This document shows positions 1-11,810 of a stretch of DNA of 64,000 nt, in pieces. The stretch's first letter is position 1. The number at the start of each line of letters is the position of its first letter. Position numbers and translations under genes: made by a program. Source of the stretch: Hepsetus odoe (Eukaryota > Chordata > Actinopteri > Characiformes > Hepsetidae); assembly GCA_017165825.1 (NCBI GenBank), contig CM029376.1, forward strand, positions 22,921,807 to 22,985,806, written 5' to 3'. The notes beneath the pieces were generated by a model that was not told the DNA's origin, made no database searches, and worked only from the letters and a program-made list of their open reading frames with translations.

Positions 1-1471
1 TTGCATTTATTGGAAGACCACACAGAAGAAAAGTTTTTCCTATCTTGAAACAGACTTACACCAGGTCTCTCATACAGCCTGATTGAATCTGTCAACCGTT
101 CTGCTGTTTTGCTGAATGATGGCGGAAACAGAAATGTGGTTTGGGGTTTCAGATGGTTTTCTTGTGGGCTACAGCTTCATTCTCTCTCGTATAACTGGAG
201 AGGAGGTGATCTTTGCAAAAATCAATTTAAGACTCACAAAAGGGAAAAGCACCAGAGACAAGAACGAGAGAGAGTAAATTAAGAACTAGGCTGAATTTTG
301 GACCTCAACAGTCATTTGTGGGACAAAGTCTCAAGTGCTTTCTTGCATATCTGCTACTGCAATATAAATGCCGGGTTCAGCCAGTCTCAGTTAATCAGCT
401 ATTCTCTGTTTTCTCAATGACATAAGAAGGGCATTTACAGGCTACAGCCTGCTGCTGAAGGCTTTTACCAAAGACCTTAAAAATCAGAAGATCCTGCTTC
501 CTTCTTTTTGGGTAAAGTGGAGATGTGAGTAACTTTAATACACATCCATTAATGCTTATGCCAGTGCCAATAAAAAGCCAATAGTCACTGATAAATTATT
601 AAAAAAGTTATTCAAATTACACTGTGCAAACTGGAGTTTAGTTCCCTTAATTGTTCCCAAAATTAGCTTGCATGGTTGAACATAAAGCCAATCACCGTGT
701 TCCATGTAACTTGACTGAATGAACCGTGTGCCTTCTGGAGAAAACTGTTGACAGAAAGTAGCCCCCGCCATGAAAATAACACCATCTTTTATGGAACTAT
801 GTCTATTCAGGCTATAAATAACTCCCATGAAAGGGGCCAGAAGTTTTATTTTTTTTGGTGAAGCACAAATTTTAGCTGTAGTGGCTCACATTAAAGCGAC
901 CTGTATGGTCCAAAAATAAGTCACAGTAGGGCTAGACAACATGGACGAATGCAAAAGTTTACCAATCCCATTTGATAAAACCTTTTTTATGTTTCAAGTT
1001 AAAACTTCCACTTGACAAATTTGAATTAATTTGCTGTTTAACAGTTTTTAAACCAGATGTGCCACAACTTTTGCACATGCCACATTTTTGTTTTATTTTT
1101 GCTCCAATATGTTAAATTCTGCAATGAAACAGTAATTGTGCATTATACTGTGCGGGAGTGTAGAGCATGTTTTAGTAAATCAGCCAAAAAAGTAATTCAA
1201 ACCGGGGCACAAAGGCCCAGGGGCACCAAAACCCAGGGGCACCTAGACTGGGGGCATTAGACTGCAGTTTGTATTACAATTATACTTTATATAATTATAT
1301 ATATTACATGGTTGGATCAAATGTAAACCATCTGACACTGATCAAGATGCTCACAGCACAGAATTATTAAATGCCTCTTCTTATTTTAATAATGAGAAAA
1401 AAACTATTATTAGCATCAAAGTTGAGAAAACATATCCTCTACAACCCTAAATCTGCTTAAACCAGCCACAG
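1..1471. other. unassigned sequence left of the duplication
   Basis: AT-rich, no recognised gene. A 90-codon minus-strand frame at 556-828 has no similarity I can name. A short purine-rich near-repeat (aggggcacc) occurs at 1205-1245. No counterpart of met exon 10 or of the DNA right of 33845 was found here. Confidence 0.5.
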
Positions 1472-3766
1472 TTGCAGAGGTTGTTCCACAGAGCTGGACC
1501 AAAACTTTGCATTCTGATATTCTGGGAGCAGAGAGCACAGCACCGCAAATGTTGGAGACTAATCCCATCAGAGGGTGTAGGATGATGTTTCTCCTCCGAG
1601 GCTCTTAAGCACAGAGAGAGAGCTCAGTGTTCGCATTAAGCGTGAGTGACGGGGAAGATCATCGGGGTAAAGTGAATCAGTTAGCCACCATCCAGTGCCG
1701 TTACGGCCGAGGAGAACGCAGCGTGGACAGGAGGCATGATAGGTTAGAGAGGACTGCCAAAAGATGGAGTCATTGCTGGCATCTGTCGGGCCTCCCAGTC
1801 ATAACTCATGCAGCGTTAAGAGTCGGACCCGACGCTCACAAAGGGTCCTTGTTCACTTTTGCTGAAAATGATCATCCACAGCACTGCTGATTCTTAATGC
1901 AAGCAAGATGGGGTTTCTGATCTGCATCCAGTGCACTGAATGATCCATCTTTTATTAGATATAGCATCAGTTTCATAACCTGCTAGTGTCAAGCGCTTCA
2001 GTTCCTGTAGAATGTGTGGACGATATGCAGAAGTATCCTGAGGCTCATTCGTATAAAGTCATTATGATAATGTCAAAGCAGTGTGTGCTCTGGCACAAGT
2101 GTCTACTTTGAGTTGTAAATGAAGCACGGCATCTGACAGCAGCATGTCTCCTAGCTGGGTTTAACAAATGCCTGCTCTCATACTGTCATGATGAGTTAGG
2201 ATGTCTTCCAGTGGGGTTTTTACGTTGTGGATTTCAATGGCAATACAGGTGCCCTATAATCCATCTTAAGGGAAAATTGTTTTTAAAACGGCCTTATATT
2301 TGAAGAATAGCTGCTATATTGTAAAAGAGCAGAACTGATCTTCGCTGTGTTACCTGCCCGTAAGTGATAATATACAGAGTGAAATTCTAGCCCAGATATG
2401 ATTTTGCTTTTGGCACAGATCTGCAGCTAAGAATGGTTTTCAGTTCTGCTGTTTGTGTTTGTTGCATGTAGACCTGCACGCAGGATGAAGACAAGCTGAC
2501 CATCGTGTGCATCACTCCCTCGCTTAAAGGCCTGAATATTCGGCCTCCGGTCGCCACCAAGATGAAGTTTGTGCTTGATGGCTTCTCAACACGGGAGTAC
2601 GATTTGACCTATGTGGAAGACCCCAAGTTTGAAGAGTTTCAGAAGCCCACTCTGACACCCAGGGGCAGCAAAAGTGTGCTGGAGATTAAGGTAAGAGTGG
2701 CCGGCAGTTCCTACTGTCCGCCTGACAGAATCCTTCAGTCGGAGAAGCACAAACATCCACCTGCACGTGGGTTTTATTGTTTAAAAGGTCACACGCTGGC
2801 ACGGTTACGCAAATTCAGACATATCCACCTCGATTCTTTGCACTCACTGATGTGGAAGGAAACAATACTGAGACCAAACAGGAAACGTAGTTGCTTTCCC
2901 ATTGCGAACCTTCAGGCCCTTTACCCGCTGTATTCCCTCTGTTGTCCCTCATTGTTCCTCAAGCTTCCAGCCTTTGACACATTAATGGTGAGAATGGTGA
3001 AGGAAATGGAGTGAAAACCTGAACTTTTTCAACAATGAAACACAAGAAGATTTTTTTGTAGAAGTGCCACTTACAAGTTTAGTGCAGCTGCTGAGAGAAG
3101 GGGGTTTACATGAGATCCTGCTTTTTCCTCCAGAATCAAATGGACTCCATGCTGCACTGGTCCCTTTAATTACATCCACACACACACACACACACAGGAC
3201 GTAAGAAACATGCCCGCTGAATGGCTGTATTTAACACTAATGGGAACTAAAGCAGATATAATTTATTTTGGATCAAATTAAATTGCATCACTTAAATCAT
3301 GCCACTGCAGTCATTCCCATGCAATTTGTTTATTTACATTTTCTGCGGGATGCCAAGGTCTTGTTTACAGAAATGAAAATTGCACTTGGCAGCTGGTCTT
3401 GTACTCTGTAGAATATCAGGCTGTGAATATACTAAGAAAGCTCATCAGGAGAATGAGCAGGGAAACACACCGAAAGCCACCGAGCGTGAAATAAGAAACA
3501 GTGCTTTCTGTTCTGTAGTTCATTATAAATATCAGCTTTATTGGAGACTCTTCTAAAATGAGTGTGTAGTTGTGTGCGTGCGTGCCAGCCTGTTTTCCGA
3601 GTCTCTAGCTGGACTACTGCACTGTAACAGGTGCAGAAGTGAACTGTGTGTCCAATCTGCAAAGCTCAGGCTGTCATGCGAGGAATGTGATCACTTTCTA
3701 TATTGCCTTCTGCTCTCTCTCTCTCGCTCTCGCTCTCTCGCTCTCTCGCTCTCGCTCTGGTTTTCT
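1472..3766 (+). repeat. left outer block of the inverted duplication, near-identical to 31520-33845
   Basis: About 2.3 kb that reads as the reverse complement of the right-arm block with only scattered differences. Across the 169-codon reading frame at 2505-3014 I see one amino-acid change (R/W) plus one change at its end. It includes a met intron, exon 11 and part of intron 11. Homology starts sharply at 1472 (ttgcagagg...). The inner edge is a CTCTCG microsatellite at 3712-3759, after which similarity to the right arm falls sharply. Confidence 0.93.
2472..2690 (+). pseudogene. intact duplicate of met exon 11
   Basis: 219 nt with acceptor TTGCATGTAG and donor GTAAGAG both preserved; its translation equals that of the real exon 11 at 32627-32845. 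It stands alone: no neighbouring met exon is seen within 6 kb on the plus strand, and homology upstream stops at 1472. It cannot encode a receptor by itself. The open frame continues past the donor to 3014 but that part is intron. Confidence 0.9.
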
Positions 3767-3839
3767 CGCTCTGTGTCAGGGCACTTAAACTGGCTGGGTT
3801 AATAGGGATCTGAGTCATTTATACTAGGCTGCTCTTTCC

Positions 3840-4141
3840 TTCTTAAATGCATATCAGCTTTAACCCTTCAGTACCTAATGTAAAATCAGTGGCACATTCA
3901 GAGACTAAATCCTGTTTTATTTTTTTATTTTTTTATTAATACATTGTTCTAAAGCGCATATTTAGTCTCACAAACTCATTTGCATATGCATAAGGCCAGG
4001 GCTGAACTCAAAACAAAAAATGGGCCAAGTTGGGGAATATACACTTTACACTCCATATGTGAACTTTGTCCTGTTTTAAATCATTTGAAACTGTAAATCT
4101 TGTCTGTCTGGGCATTGAATTCATCATTTTCTTTCACTCCA

Positions 4142-4183
<42 letters not shown>

Positions 4184-5479
4184 CCCTCTTCAAAGACAGT
4201 GTGTACATGCAGAAAGAGTGTTGCTGACGGTCTGTGATCCTGGGTTATATAAAAAAAAGTAGTGAAATAAGATGAGCTCCAGAGATTAAAGAAAAAAAAA
4301 AACATTCTTGCTGTATACACTCTTTCCAAATCTGTCTTTCTTTCTCGGTTTTCTTTTTTCATTAACCTTCACACCTTTCTTTGTATTTAAATGAATAAAA
4401 TGTGATTTTGTTACAAAATAAATCTTCAGTGAGTCTGAACTGAGACCAGTTATTAGACACAGCTGTAGGGGGAGTCTGTTTGGAAATATTACACAGTTCC
4501 AGTTCCTGTACAAATCCCCCAAATTGCATAATCTCCTCGGGAAAAACTAATCCAGACCAAATCCAGATGCTGCATTCCTTCTCATCATTTACTCTTTTCA
4601 TTTTCTGGCTCTTTTCTCTCTTTTTCCCTTTTATGCTCTTCCACCCACCCCTCCCTCTATTGCTTGCTTCCTCAACCCCACTCCCTCTTCTCGACCTCTC
4701 AGATCACCTCTTACAGTAATTTAGAAGCAGTAGGTTGCCAGATTAAATCAGGTTGCCAGATTATTTCTGCCTTTTATTCCTTCTCCCCGCATAGACCTGG
4801 ATATGTAGAATAATGACAGATATTAATTCTCTCCCTGGTGTTGTATTGTTGTTTTATGAACTAAAACTCAGTACTGATAAGCCTCTACATTTCCTCTTTT
4901 AGGTCAATGAGAACATTAAACACGTTCCTGGTCTGGACCCCAGTCCCAGACAATCTGATAGGAATGGTCCAACACTGAGTGAGCTTATCTCTCTCTGAGC
5001 GAGACGCGCCGTGTGTGTGACGTCAGGCTCTAATCTGACCCCATCGCAACCCAGTGTGCGAGAACTCATCCTAAACACAATAACCATCTTCTTCACATGA
5101 AGGAAACTATGTCCAATTTCCTTTTTTTCCTTTGGCTCCTTACTGCATGCGGAGATGGACTGACGATTTATTGACTGGAGTGGACAATATGAACTAAACT
5201 ATCACAATCTTTGCTAACTTTTTCATGAACTGTGCTTGTTTTTTTATGTTTAATAAGCTTGATTGATACAATCCACCAATTCAGCTGTTTTTGTTTAGTT
5301 CACAGTTTAACATGCAGTGTGATGCCAGTTAGATTGTCATAATCACAAATCAAATTTCTGTTCTTTCAGTAAAAGATAGACAGCTGCTTGGAAGCCTCTT
5401 TTTCATTTCTAATGATGTAACAGTGCAAGCCGCCGGTCAGATTTGTTGATGAAAATTTGTTGATGTTTATTTGCTTATG
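3840..5479. other. left-arm interval with microsatellite, no gene
   Basis: Contains a CT repeat (4145-4179), AT-rich DNA and the conserved arm segment 4905-5080. Counterparts of met exons 12 and 13, expected about here or just beyond, were not seen. Confidence 0.6.
4145..4179. repeat. (CT)n microsatellite
   Basis: About 17 perfect CT units followed by a T/C-rich tail. Confidence 0.95.
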
Positions 5480-5612
5480 GGGTGTGGTGGTCTGGTGGTA
5501 GGATACTTCTCTAAGGACCAATAGATCACAGGTTTGAATCCCACCTCTAGCACTACTCTATGGGGTTCCTGAGCAAAACTCTTAACTCCAAGTTGCTCCA
5601 GGGAGATTGTCC
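5480..5612 (+). mobile_element. tRNA-derived SINE head
   Basis: Begins GGTGTGGTGGTCTGGTGGTA (A-box-like) and has GGTTTGAATCCC at 5531 (B-box-like), with about 40 bp between them, as in a tRNA-derived RNA polymerase III promoter. The body (CCTGAGCAAAACTCTTAACTC) resembles other fish SINEs. The 3' limit is unclear. Confidence 0.7.
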
Positions 5613-5767
5613 ATCTTATAAATGGCATGTATGGCATATAGATGCAGATCCTCAGTGATTCTGGGTCATGTAGTTCTGGTGCAGGAGTAAGACTACAAGA
5701 CAGTCATTATCTTGCTGGTCATGCTGCTTGCACTCTGACTGAAAGGAGCACATAATTGTTATACAGC

Positions 5768-5770
<3 letters not shown>

Positions 5771-5812
<42 letters not shown>
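5771..5812. repeat. (GT)n microsatellite
   Basis: About 21 perfect GT units. Confidence 0.97.
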
Positions 5813-5813
<1 letters not shown>

Positions 5814-6490
5814 TAAGCTTTTGCCAGGGTCATTTATTATCCTTTCATACTAGTCCTGGATAAAAATGGTGTTGTGTTGCATTGCAAGTGCTCTCTTGGG
5901 CACAGTGGACCCATTTGCTTTCGGAACAAACAAAAAAACTGCTTTGGAGATTCATAAATCATTTTGATTCACTCTGGATGAAAATACACAGCTGCATTAC
6001 GAGGGTCTTGTTAACAGAGGAGAGAAAAGGAAGGGCAAAAGGGTAGAAGAGAAAAAAGATGGAAAGAAAGGAGCGGTTCTTGGGCTGTTTTAAGGTAATA
6101 CTGCAGGAACACACAGAAGTGGCTTGTACTTGTTTTTTCATTCTAGAAATCCACTCTTTCTCCTTCTCTTTTATAAGAAATCCCACCACCATTTCAGACA
6201 TTTCCCGCTGATTATTTACTTGTTTCTGCTTAATTATGTAATTAAGTTATTATACAACTCATTAATAATAATGGATTTTAAAGGTATATATCTCTTCAGT
6301 TTTGATAGTGATTGATAGTTACTGTTAAACGATAAACAGATAATGAAACATGTGCATTAATGGGTAATGGACTCTTATATGACTCTTTTATATGAAATAA
6401 TTATATTGTTACACCAAATTAATCAGAAGCCCAGTTTTTAGTATAGATATAGCCCCCAATCGGCCATTCGGCCTGATTGTGGTCTACACA

Positions 6491-7287
6491 TAGTGGCACC
6501 TTGACTTATGAGCATCCCAACCAAAGAGTTTTCCGAGATACAAGCCGTGTCTAGAGCTAAAATTCGGGTTATGAGCCAGCTTCAGATACCAGCTGCTAGT
6601 TGACGCAGTGAACGCCGCAACATCCGCCCAGCATCCCGTGTCTCACTTGTTCACTTTAAGCGGTGAGCTCACAGTGGAAGCATCAGTGTTGTGCTTGCAT
6701 TTGTGCTTGCAGTTATTTTGCTAAACTTCATTTTCCAACCATGTGTCCAAAGATAGTGAGGGACAGTGCTGAGAAGAAGCAGATGATGAGCATTTAATTA
6801 AAGAAAGAAATTTTTGAAAAACATGGCCATGATGTGCATGCAGTTGACTTGGCAAAGCAGTACGAGTGTAGCACTTCTACAATCTGCACCTGAAGCAGAC
6901 ACATTGGACAGGTTTTTATGGAAAACCCCGCCCATGAAAGTGAGGAATACATGGCGAAATGGGCAAAAATCAGCCAATAAGATTCAGTTATTCAGTTCAG
7001 CCTTTCGCCTCCACTTTTGTCAGCATCTTCAAGTCGTCAGATCTCCAAGGCAAATGCTGTACATTGTACTTAATAAAACCAGTTTATTGCAGTACATTCT
7101 ATTGTATTGTGTTTTTATACAATATTCGTTATTTATAAGCCCATTTTTCTTATCTAAAAACATGTAACAAAAAAAATGCGGGGTATTTTGGGGGGTCAAA
7201 ATTCATTTCAATGGGGAAAATTTATTTGACATATGAGTCATTTGAGTTCCGTCACGGAACGAATTAAACTCGTAGGTCAAGGCACCA

Positions 7288-7292
<5 letters not shown>
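6491..7292 (+). mobile_element. degenerate pogo/Tigger-type DNA transposon
   Basis: Inverted ends: TAGTGGCACCTTGACTTATG at 6491 and GTCAAGGCACCACTGTA at 7276-7292 (reverse complement TACAGTGGTGCCTTGAC), with TA at both borders. Inside, from 6741, the plus strand reads MCPKIVRDSAEKKQMMS, a stop, then KKEIFEKHGHDVHAVDLAK and STSTIC, resembling the N-terminal helix-turn-helix of Tigger transposases. The rest of the transposase is deleted. About 800 bp; non-autonomous. Confidence 0.82.

Positions 7293-7340
<48 letters not shown>
7293..7340. repeat. (TA)n microsatellite
   Basis: About 24 TA units between the end of the Tigger element and the start of a Tc1-type fold-back element. Confidence 0.97.
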
Positions 7341-7341
<1 letters not shown>

Positions 7342-8047
7342 CTGTGCAAAAAAATGCTGAACACAAAGAATGCTTTTGGAAATGGAAGCCCATCCATCCA
7401 TTATCTGCCGCACCCCGGACAGGTCACCAGCCCATCGCAGGGAGTGAGCAGGGACGGGACGGCACTCTGCTCATGGGTACCTCATGTGGGCAACCCATTG
7501 GGAAAGCGTTCGAACCCCGATCATGTGGTCAACACCCCAACCACTAGGCCACCACTGCCCCACGGGAAGTGTTAATCATTTATTTTCATCAATCAACAAA
7601 ATGCAGTGAATGAACAAAAGAGAATCTAAATCAAATCAATATTTGGTGTGACCACCCTTTGCCTTCAACAGCATCAGTTCTTCTAGGTACACTCGCACGC
7701 AGTTTTTGAAGGAACTCGGCTGGTAGGTCGTTCCAAACATGACTGTGTTTCAACCTCTGTGTGACATTGATGATCATCAGTACCTGTTTGGTAAAACTGG
7801 TTGATCATACACCGACTATAATCTTACAAAATCCCTGACTTTGTGCAAGTGTACCTAGAAGAACTAATGCTGGTTTGAAGGCAAAAGGTAATAACACCAA
7901 ATACTGATTTGATTTAGATTTTTCTTTTGTTCGCTCACTTTGCATTTTGTAAATTGATAAAAATAAACAATCGTTATTTATATTTCTGAAAGCATTCTTT
8001 GTTAACAGCATTTTTTCACACCTCCCTTAATCCTTTCCACAGAACTG
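7341..8047. mobile_element. Tc1/mariner-derived fold-back element, copy A
   Basis: Same family as 30099-30646, 37996-38545 and 52182-52615. The left end (ACTGTGCAAA then GAATGCTTTTGG) and right end (GCATTCTTTG then CAGAACTGTA) are degenerate. It is interrupted by a SINE at 7389-7569. Two long arms are inverse of each other (for example CAGTTCTTCTAGGTACACT at 7674 and the reverse near 7847). Confidence 0.88.
7389..7569 (-). mobile_element. SINE inserted into fold-back element copy A
   Basis: On the minus strand starts with a tRNA-like head (GGGGCAGTGGTGGCCTAGTG; GGGGTTCGAACGC B-box). It interrupts the element between GAAATGGAAG and TGTTAATCATTT, which are contiguous in the other copies. GGAAG at 7384-7388 and 7565-7569 looks like a target-site duplication. 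Confidence 0.8.
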
Positions 8048-9119
8048 TATGTATATGAGATCAGCTTAAGTCTAAATTTAGGTCCAGTTTTATATTGGTG
8101 ATGCCACTGCCATCTGTGGCCAGCAGTTCTAGAGCGGACACTTAGCCTCACGTTCTCTGGGAGGATAGGATAACCTCTCTCTCCACATTGCTCAACATTT
8201 AGCCAGTACAAGCATCTGATAGCTGATATAACAGAATTAGCAATTAGTGCTCTTCTGCTTAACCTGTCCAGCGTTCAGAAACAGGGTAGCCCTTGACTGA
8301 TCTTGGAGGAAGCATGTGAAGCCTCCCCTCTCCCAGTGCTGGTTGCATTGTGTGACAGTGGCTTGTGGGTGGTACTTGGCAGTGACAAAATTGAATAGAT
8401 ACTTGTTCTAGAGTTATACAGTGAAAAGTGACCTTTAAGTAACTTGAATCCAATTGAAATGGTCTCTGATCAGCACAACATTGTCTGATCTGCAGTTTGT
8501 CCATCTAACTATTGTCCGACAGAAGTGGTGGTGTGAACTGAGCTGGATTAGATTTACTGTGGAGCTCTGCAGAAAAGACTGTTCCCATCATGGGTGCTCT
8601 TCTGCTCGAAAACCCCTCTAACCCCAGTGCAGCCCCCCTGGGAAAGCAAAGCTATGTATGTGAGGTTGCATGTCTGTGTGTGTTTGGGTGATTGGTGGTG
8701 TGTGTGGTGATTTGTTCTGGTATTAAATTACCAGCTTGTTGTTGATCTGTCTGTAGGATTTGGGCTGTAACGTGAATCTGTGGGGATGGTGTTAGCAGTT
8801 CAGAGGAGACGCTATTAACACAAACATACTTACTTTTGACTGGATGACTCAATTTTTCTGAGGAGCCTTGGGAGAACCGTCATACCTTTATTGCAATTAA
8901 TTAATCTCATTAAATCTCTATTTAAAGGGGCTATGAATGGGTGTCCCTCTTGTCCCTATAATTCGATTATAGTTGAGACGAGTTTGATCGTGCAGAAAAA
9001 TGACTGTACTAATGTCTGGATTTCTAAACCACAGTATATGGCATTTCAGCAGCAGCAGCAACAGAAAGAGAGAAATCAGTGAGGTTGTAGAGTGAAACTA
9101 AAGGAAACCTTTAAATTCT
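8048..9119. other. left-arm intron-like DNA, no gene
   Basis: Holds the conserved arm segment 8450-8810 (matches 25805-26205 reversed, from met intron 15). Otherwise nothing recognised. Expected copies of exons 14 and 15 are not visible. Confidence 0.6.
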
Positions 9120-9314
9120 TTCACACCGCATTGTCGAGCTGTCCGCACTGCAGTCTTTTTCTGTTGGGAAGTGTAGAGAATTTGTCATTGTTCCAGTTGT
9201 GAAAGCTCCAGTGAAATAAACCCTGTCTCTATAGAGCCGGAAAAGTGAGTTTGATAGATTGATGAACTAATGCGGTGCTAATGATCTTTTTCTTTCCCTC
9301 TTTGTGAACACCAG

Positions 9315-9383
9315 GACACTAAGACTGTCTGTTTTATGAACCAGATGGCCAGAAACAGCCCTATGCAGCCAAGTCCCTAAACC
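9315..9383 (+). pseudogene. decayed copy of met exon 16 (P-loop/lysine exon)
   Basis: Matches exon 16 in order and orientation: GGACACTAAGACTGTCTG for real GGACACTTCGGCTGTGTG, then AACCAGATGGCCAGAAACAG and AAGTCCCTAAACCATAAG. About a dozen bases in the middle are missing, and the donor A|GTAAG has become CATAAG, so the splice site is lost. Flanking sequence (9120-9315) also matches the right arm (24975-24790). Confidence 0.9.
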
Positions 9384-9883
9384 ATAAGTGCAGGCTTCAA
9401 ACTTTTAAACCATAGCAGTCTAGCAGTAGCAAAAAAAATGAGATTCAATATAAATCAGTTCTTTCTTGTAAGGAATATCCATATTCTTTCAAACCATTGG
9501 CCAAAAGTCACAATGACACACGTCTTTAAAATACAGCGTTATAAAATCTGATTTTTTTATTTGATCTGTTGGTAACAACTGATTGGTGACAACTGATTGC
9601 AGTGTTCTGCAGAAATGAACACCAATTGCATTCTCTTTTTTTTTGTAAATAATGTAAATATTAATGAAAAACTGAACAAATAACTTAATTAAGAGGCTCA
9701 AACCCCCTTCAGTGTTTCTGACCGTAGTTTTATCTTAAGCAGCCGCTTAAAAGAGTGTATAAAAATGCAATGAAATTGGCAAATATGTCCATTCTTGGAT
9801 TGTAGAGTGATAGACAAAGACTAAACCTACAATAAAAAGTACTTTAAGTGTTAATGGCACAGTAATTTAGTTAGTGCCACGAC
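9384..9883. other. AT-rich interval, nothing recognised
   Basis: About 500 bp between the exon 16 copy and a SINE; no gene or repeat terminus seen. Confidence 0.5.
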
Positions 9884-10165
9884 TGGGCAGCTGTGGCCTT
9901 GTGTTAAGAGAGGAGGGTTTGCAACAGAAGGGTTTCCGGTCCAATCCCCATGACTGGCAAGGAAAAAACGAAAGCAGGCAGACGTCCCCCTCTCTCATGC
10001 ATGGCTGAAGTGCCCTTGGTAAGGCACTTAACCCTATAACTGCCCCTTGGGTGCAGGTATGCAGTGCACTGCTCCTGCCCCTGCTGTGTGTGTTCACTAC
10101 CAGTGTGTGCAGGATGGGACAAATTCACTGCTCACTGTTCACAGTCTGTGTGAAAGCAAAGGGAA
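9884..10165 (+). mobile_element. tRNA-derived SINE
   Basis: Starts TGGGCAGCTGTGGCCTTGTG (A-box region) with GGTTTCCGGTCCAATCCCC (B-box region). The body contains CCCTTGGTAAGGCACTTAAC and ends in CACTGCTCACTGTTCACAG, followed by an AT-rich tail. Confidence 0.75.
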
Positions 10166-10919
10166 GTTATTTTATAAATAAATTAAAATAATCCATGGTA
10201 AAGTCCATCATTTTTTATTCTCTGTTTGTTCACTCTCACCAAAATGTTACCTGGGGTGCTAATATATAACAGGACTATTCTAATATAACAGTGTGTGCAG
10301 GAAGACCGTGATGATGACGATGATGACGAATGAGCCTAGCGACCATATCACATTAAAGTTGCCTTTAATCACGTAACGTGTCATTCTGAGATGTTAGATT
10401 TATGATCTGTATGTTTCACTCCATTTGTTTTCACTGCTGGTCCAATTTCAACAGTACTCAGCCTGAACTGATTCCTTTTGCATACAAAGTTAATCCAGTT
10501 ACTGTTTATTCTGTTCCAATGGAGTACATGAATTAGTACTAGAATAGGCATTGATTATGGGAATTGTCTCTTTGCATGCTTTGGCTTCTTGGTGTGAACG
10601 ACATTCAATGGTTTCTACTTTCATTTGTTGATTGATTGTAAAATTAGTGCAGCAAATGCTTACACTTCTCCAAACTGTAGAGATGCCCTGATTCCCCTGT
10701 TCACACTGATTTCACTCCGTATTTAAAAATTTTTTAAAACCAGTGCCTGAACCAGGCTGAATTCTCAGAATTTATTTTATGAATTGAATCTGACATCAAC
10801 AAACATCACCAAAAACTGATCTCAGAGCAGTCCTTTGTGAGCTTTATTGGTACTGGTGTTTATTTCCCAGTTCCTTTACGTTTCTTTCATGTTTCCACTC
10901 TGTGATGTTTCATTTCCCC
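10166..10919. other. interval without recognised features
   Basis: AT-rich, intron-like left-arm DNA. A short GATGAC run occurs near 10310-10330. No gene. Confidence 0.5.
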
Positions 10920-11270
10920 TAAATGTGAAAGCTCCACAAAATAGATTAAATGAAGGGATGAGGGGAAAAGGGCAGGACCAGAGAGACCCAGAGTGCACCC
11001 AGTAATGGCTTGCACACATGATTAAGTCTCACTAGATTAAGTCTCAGCTCTAAAAAGGTGACGTACCGAGCCGATTGTGGTAAAGGCCTGGTGGTAAATG
11101 AAGCCAATTTTGTCACCAAGCCACCAGCGGGCAAAGTACTGCATATGGATATATAATTTAGGATGGTTTATAACGTAACACTTATAATAAAAAAAGCATT
11201 AAACATAATAAAATTATACTTTTATGTCTTATGTTAAAATATACTTTTATATAGCCTTTTTGGGCTGCAG

Positions 11271-11444
11271 GAATAACAGCTATAGAGGAGGTTTCTCAGT
11301 TCCAGAAGGAAAGAATCTTTTTGAAGGACTTCACTCCCTCCAGAATTCTGTCGCTGCTGGGAACCCAGTGAAGGTTCTCCTCTGGTGGTGCTGCCTTACT
11401 TGAAGCATGGAAACCTGTGTAACTTTATCAGGGATAAGACTCAT
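11271..11444 (+). pseudogene. decayed copy of met exon 17
   Basis: 174 nt against 182 in the real exon. It starts after a TGGGCTGCAG acceptor and reads like ITAIEEVSQFQKERI..KDF. An 8-nt deletion in the LLGICLPSEG region shifts the frame, and stops follow. The donor GTATGT is still present. Sequence upstream (10920-11020) matches 23310-23410 of the right arm. Confidence 0.93.
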
Positions 11445-11563
11445 GTATGTCCAGCCGGCTTGAGGTACCCTTGAGCATGATACTGTCCTCATCAGTGCTC
11501 CCTGATGATGGAGCATTTATGGGCAACACAGTTAAAAAAAACACATACACTTTCATGTATATG

Positions 11564-11810
11564 AAAGTGAAGTGAAAGTGACTATTCTTGTCATTGTGAA
11601 ACACAGCACCGCACACAGTGAACCACAACGAAATTACACCTCTGCATTTTACCCACACACTGAGCAGCAGGGGGAGGCTATTGAAAGCACCCAGGGAGCA
11701 TTGACAGGGACAGTACCTTGCTCAAGGGTACATCAGTGCAACCTTCTGGTCTGGGATTTGAGCTTCTGATCCTGGGGCCTAGTCCCAAACCACTAGGCCA
11801 CCTCTGCCCA
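11564..11810 (-). mobile_element. tRNA-derived SINE (GTCACTTTCACTT-tailed family)
   Basis: Minus strand: head GGGCAGAGGTGGCCTAGTGG, central CAAGGTACTGTCCCTGTCAA, and tail ending in GTCACTTTCACTTCACTTTC. Same family as 12984-13222, 13951-14173, 21971-22224, 28794-28977 and 41326-41452. A partial fragment of the same family in plus orientation lies just before it (about 11461-11530). Confidence 0.85.

Noticed and set aside
556..828. 90-codon minus-strand frame as a gene or transposon protein
   Set aside because: No recognisable motif, no splice or promoter context; could be chance.
2186..2232. Possible short exon 10 after CTTCCAG in the left arm (and its right-arm partner)
   Set aside because: Length is 3n+1 but the translation has no IPT similarity and the donor is poor.
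2505..3014. 169-codon open frame as a separate gene
   Set aside because: Only the first part (to 2690) is met exon 11 sequence; the rest is intron read-through past an intact GTAAGAG donor. The same holds for 32279-32812 on the other arm.
3572..3802. Paired 70-odd-codon frames at 3432-3802 and 31524-31879 as conserved genes
   Set aside because: Both lie in met intron 11 within the near-identical block and include microsatellite-encoded SRSLSLS runs; conservation is explained by the duplication.
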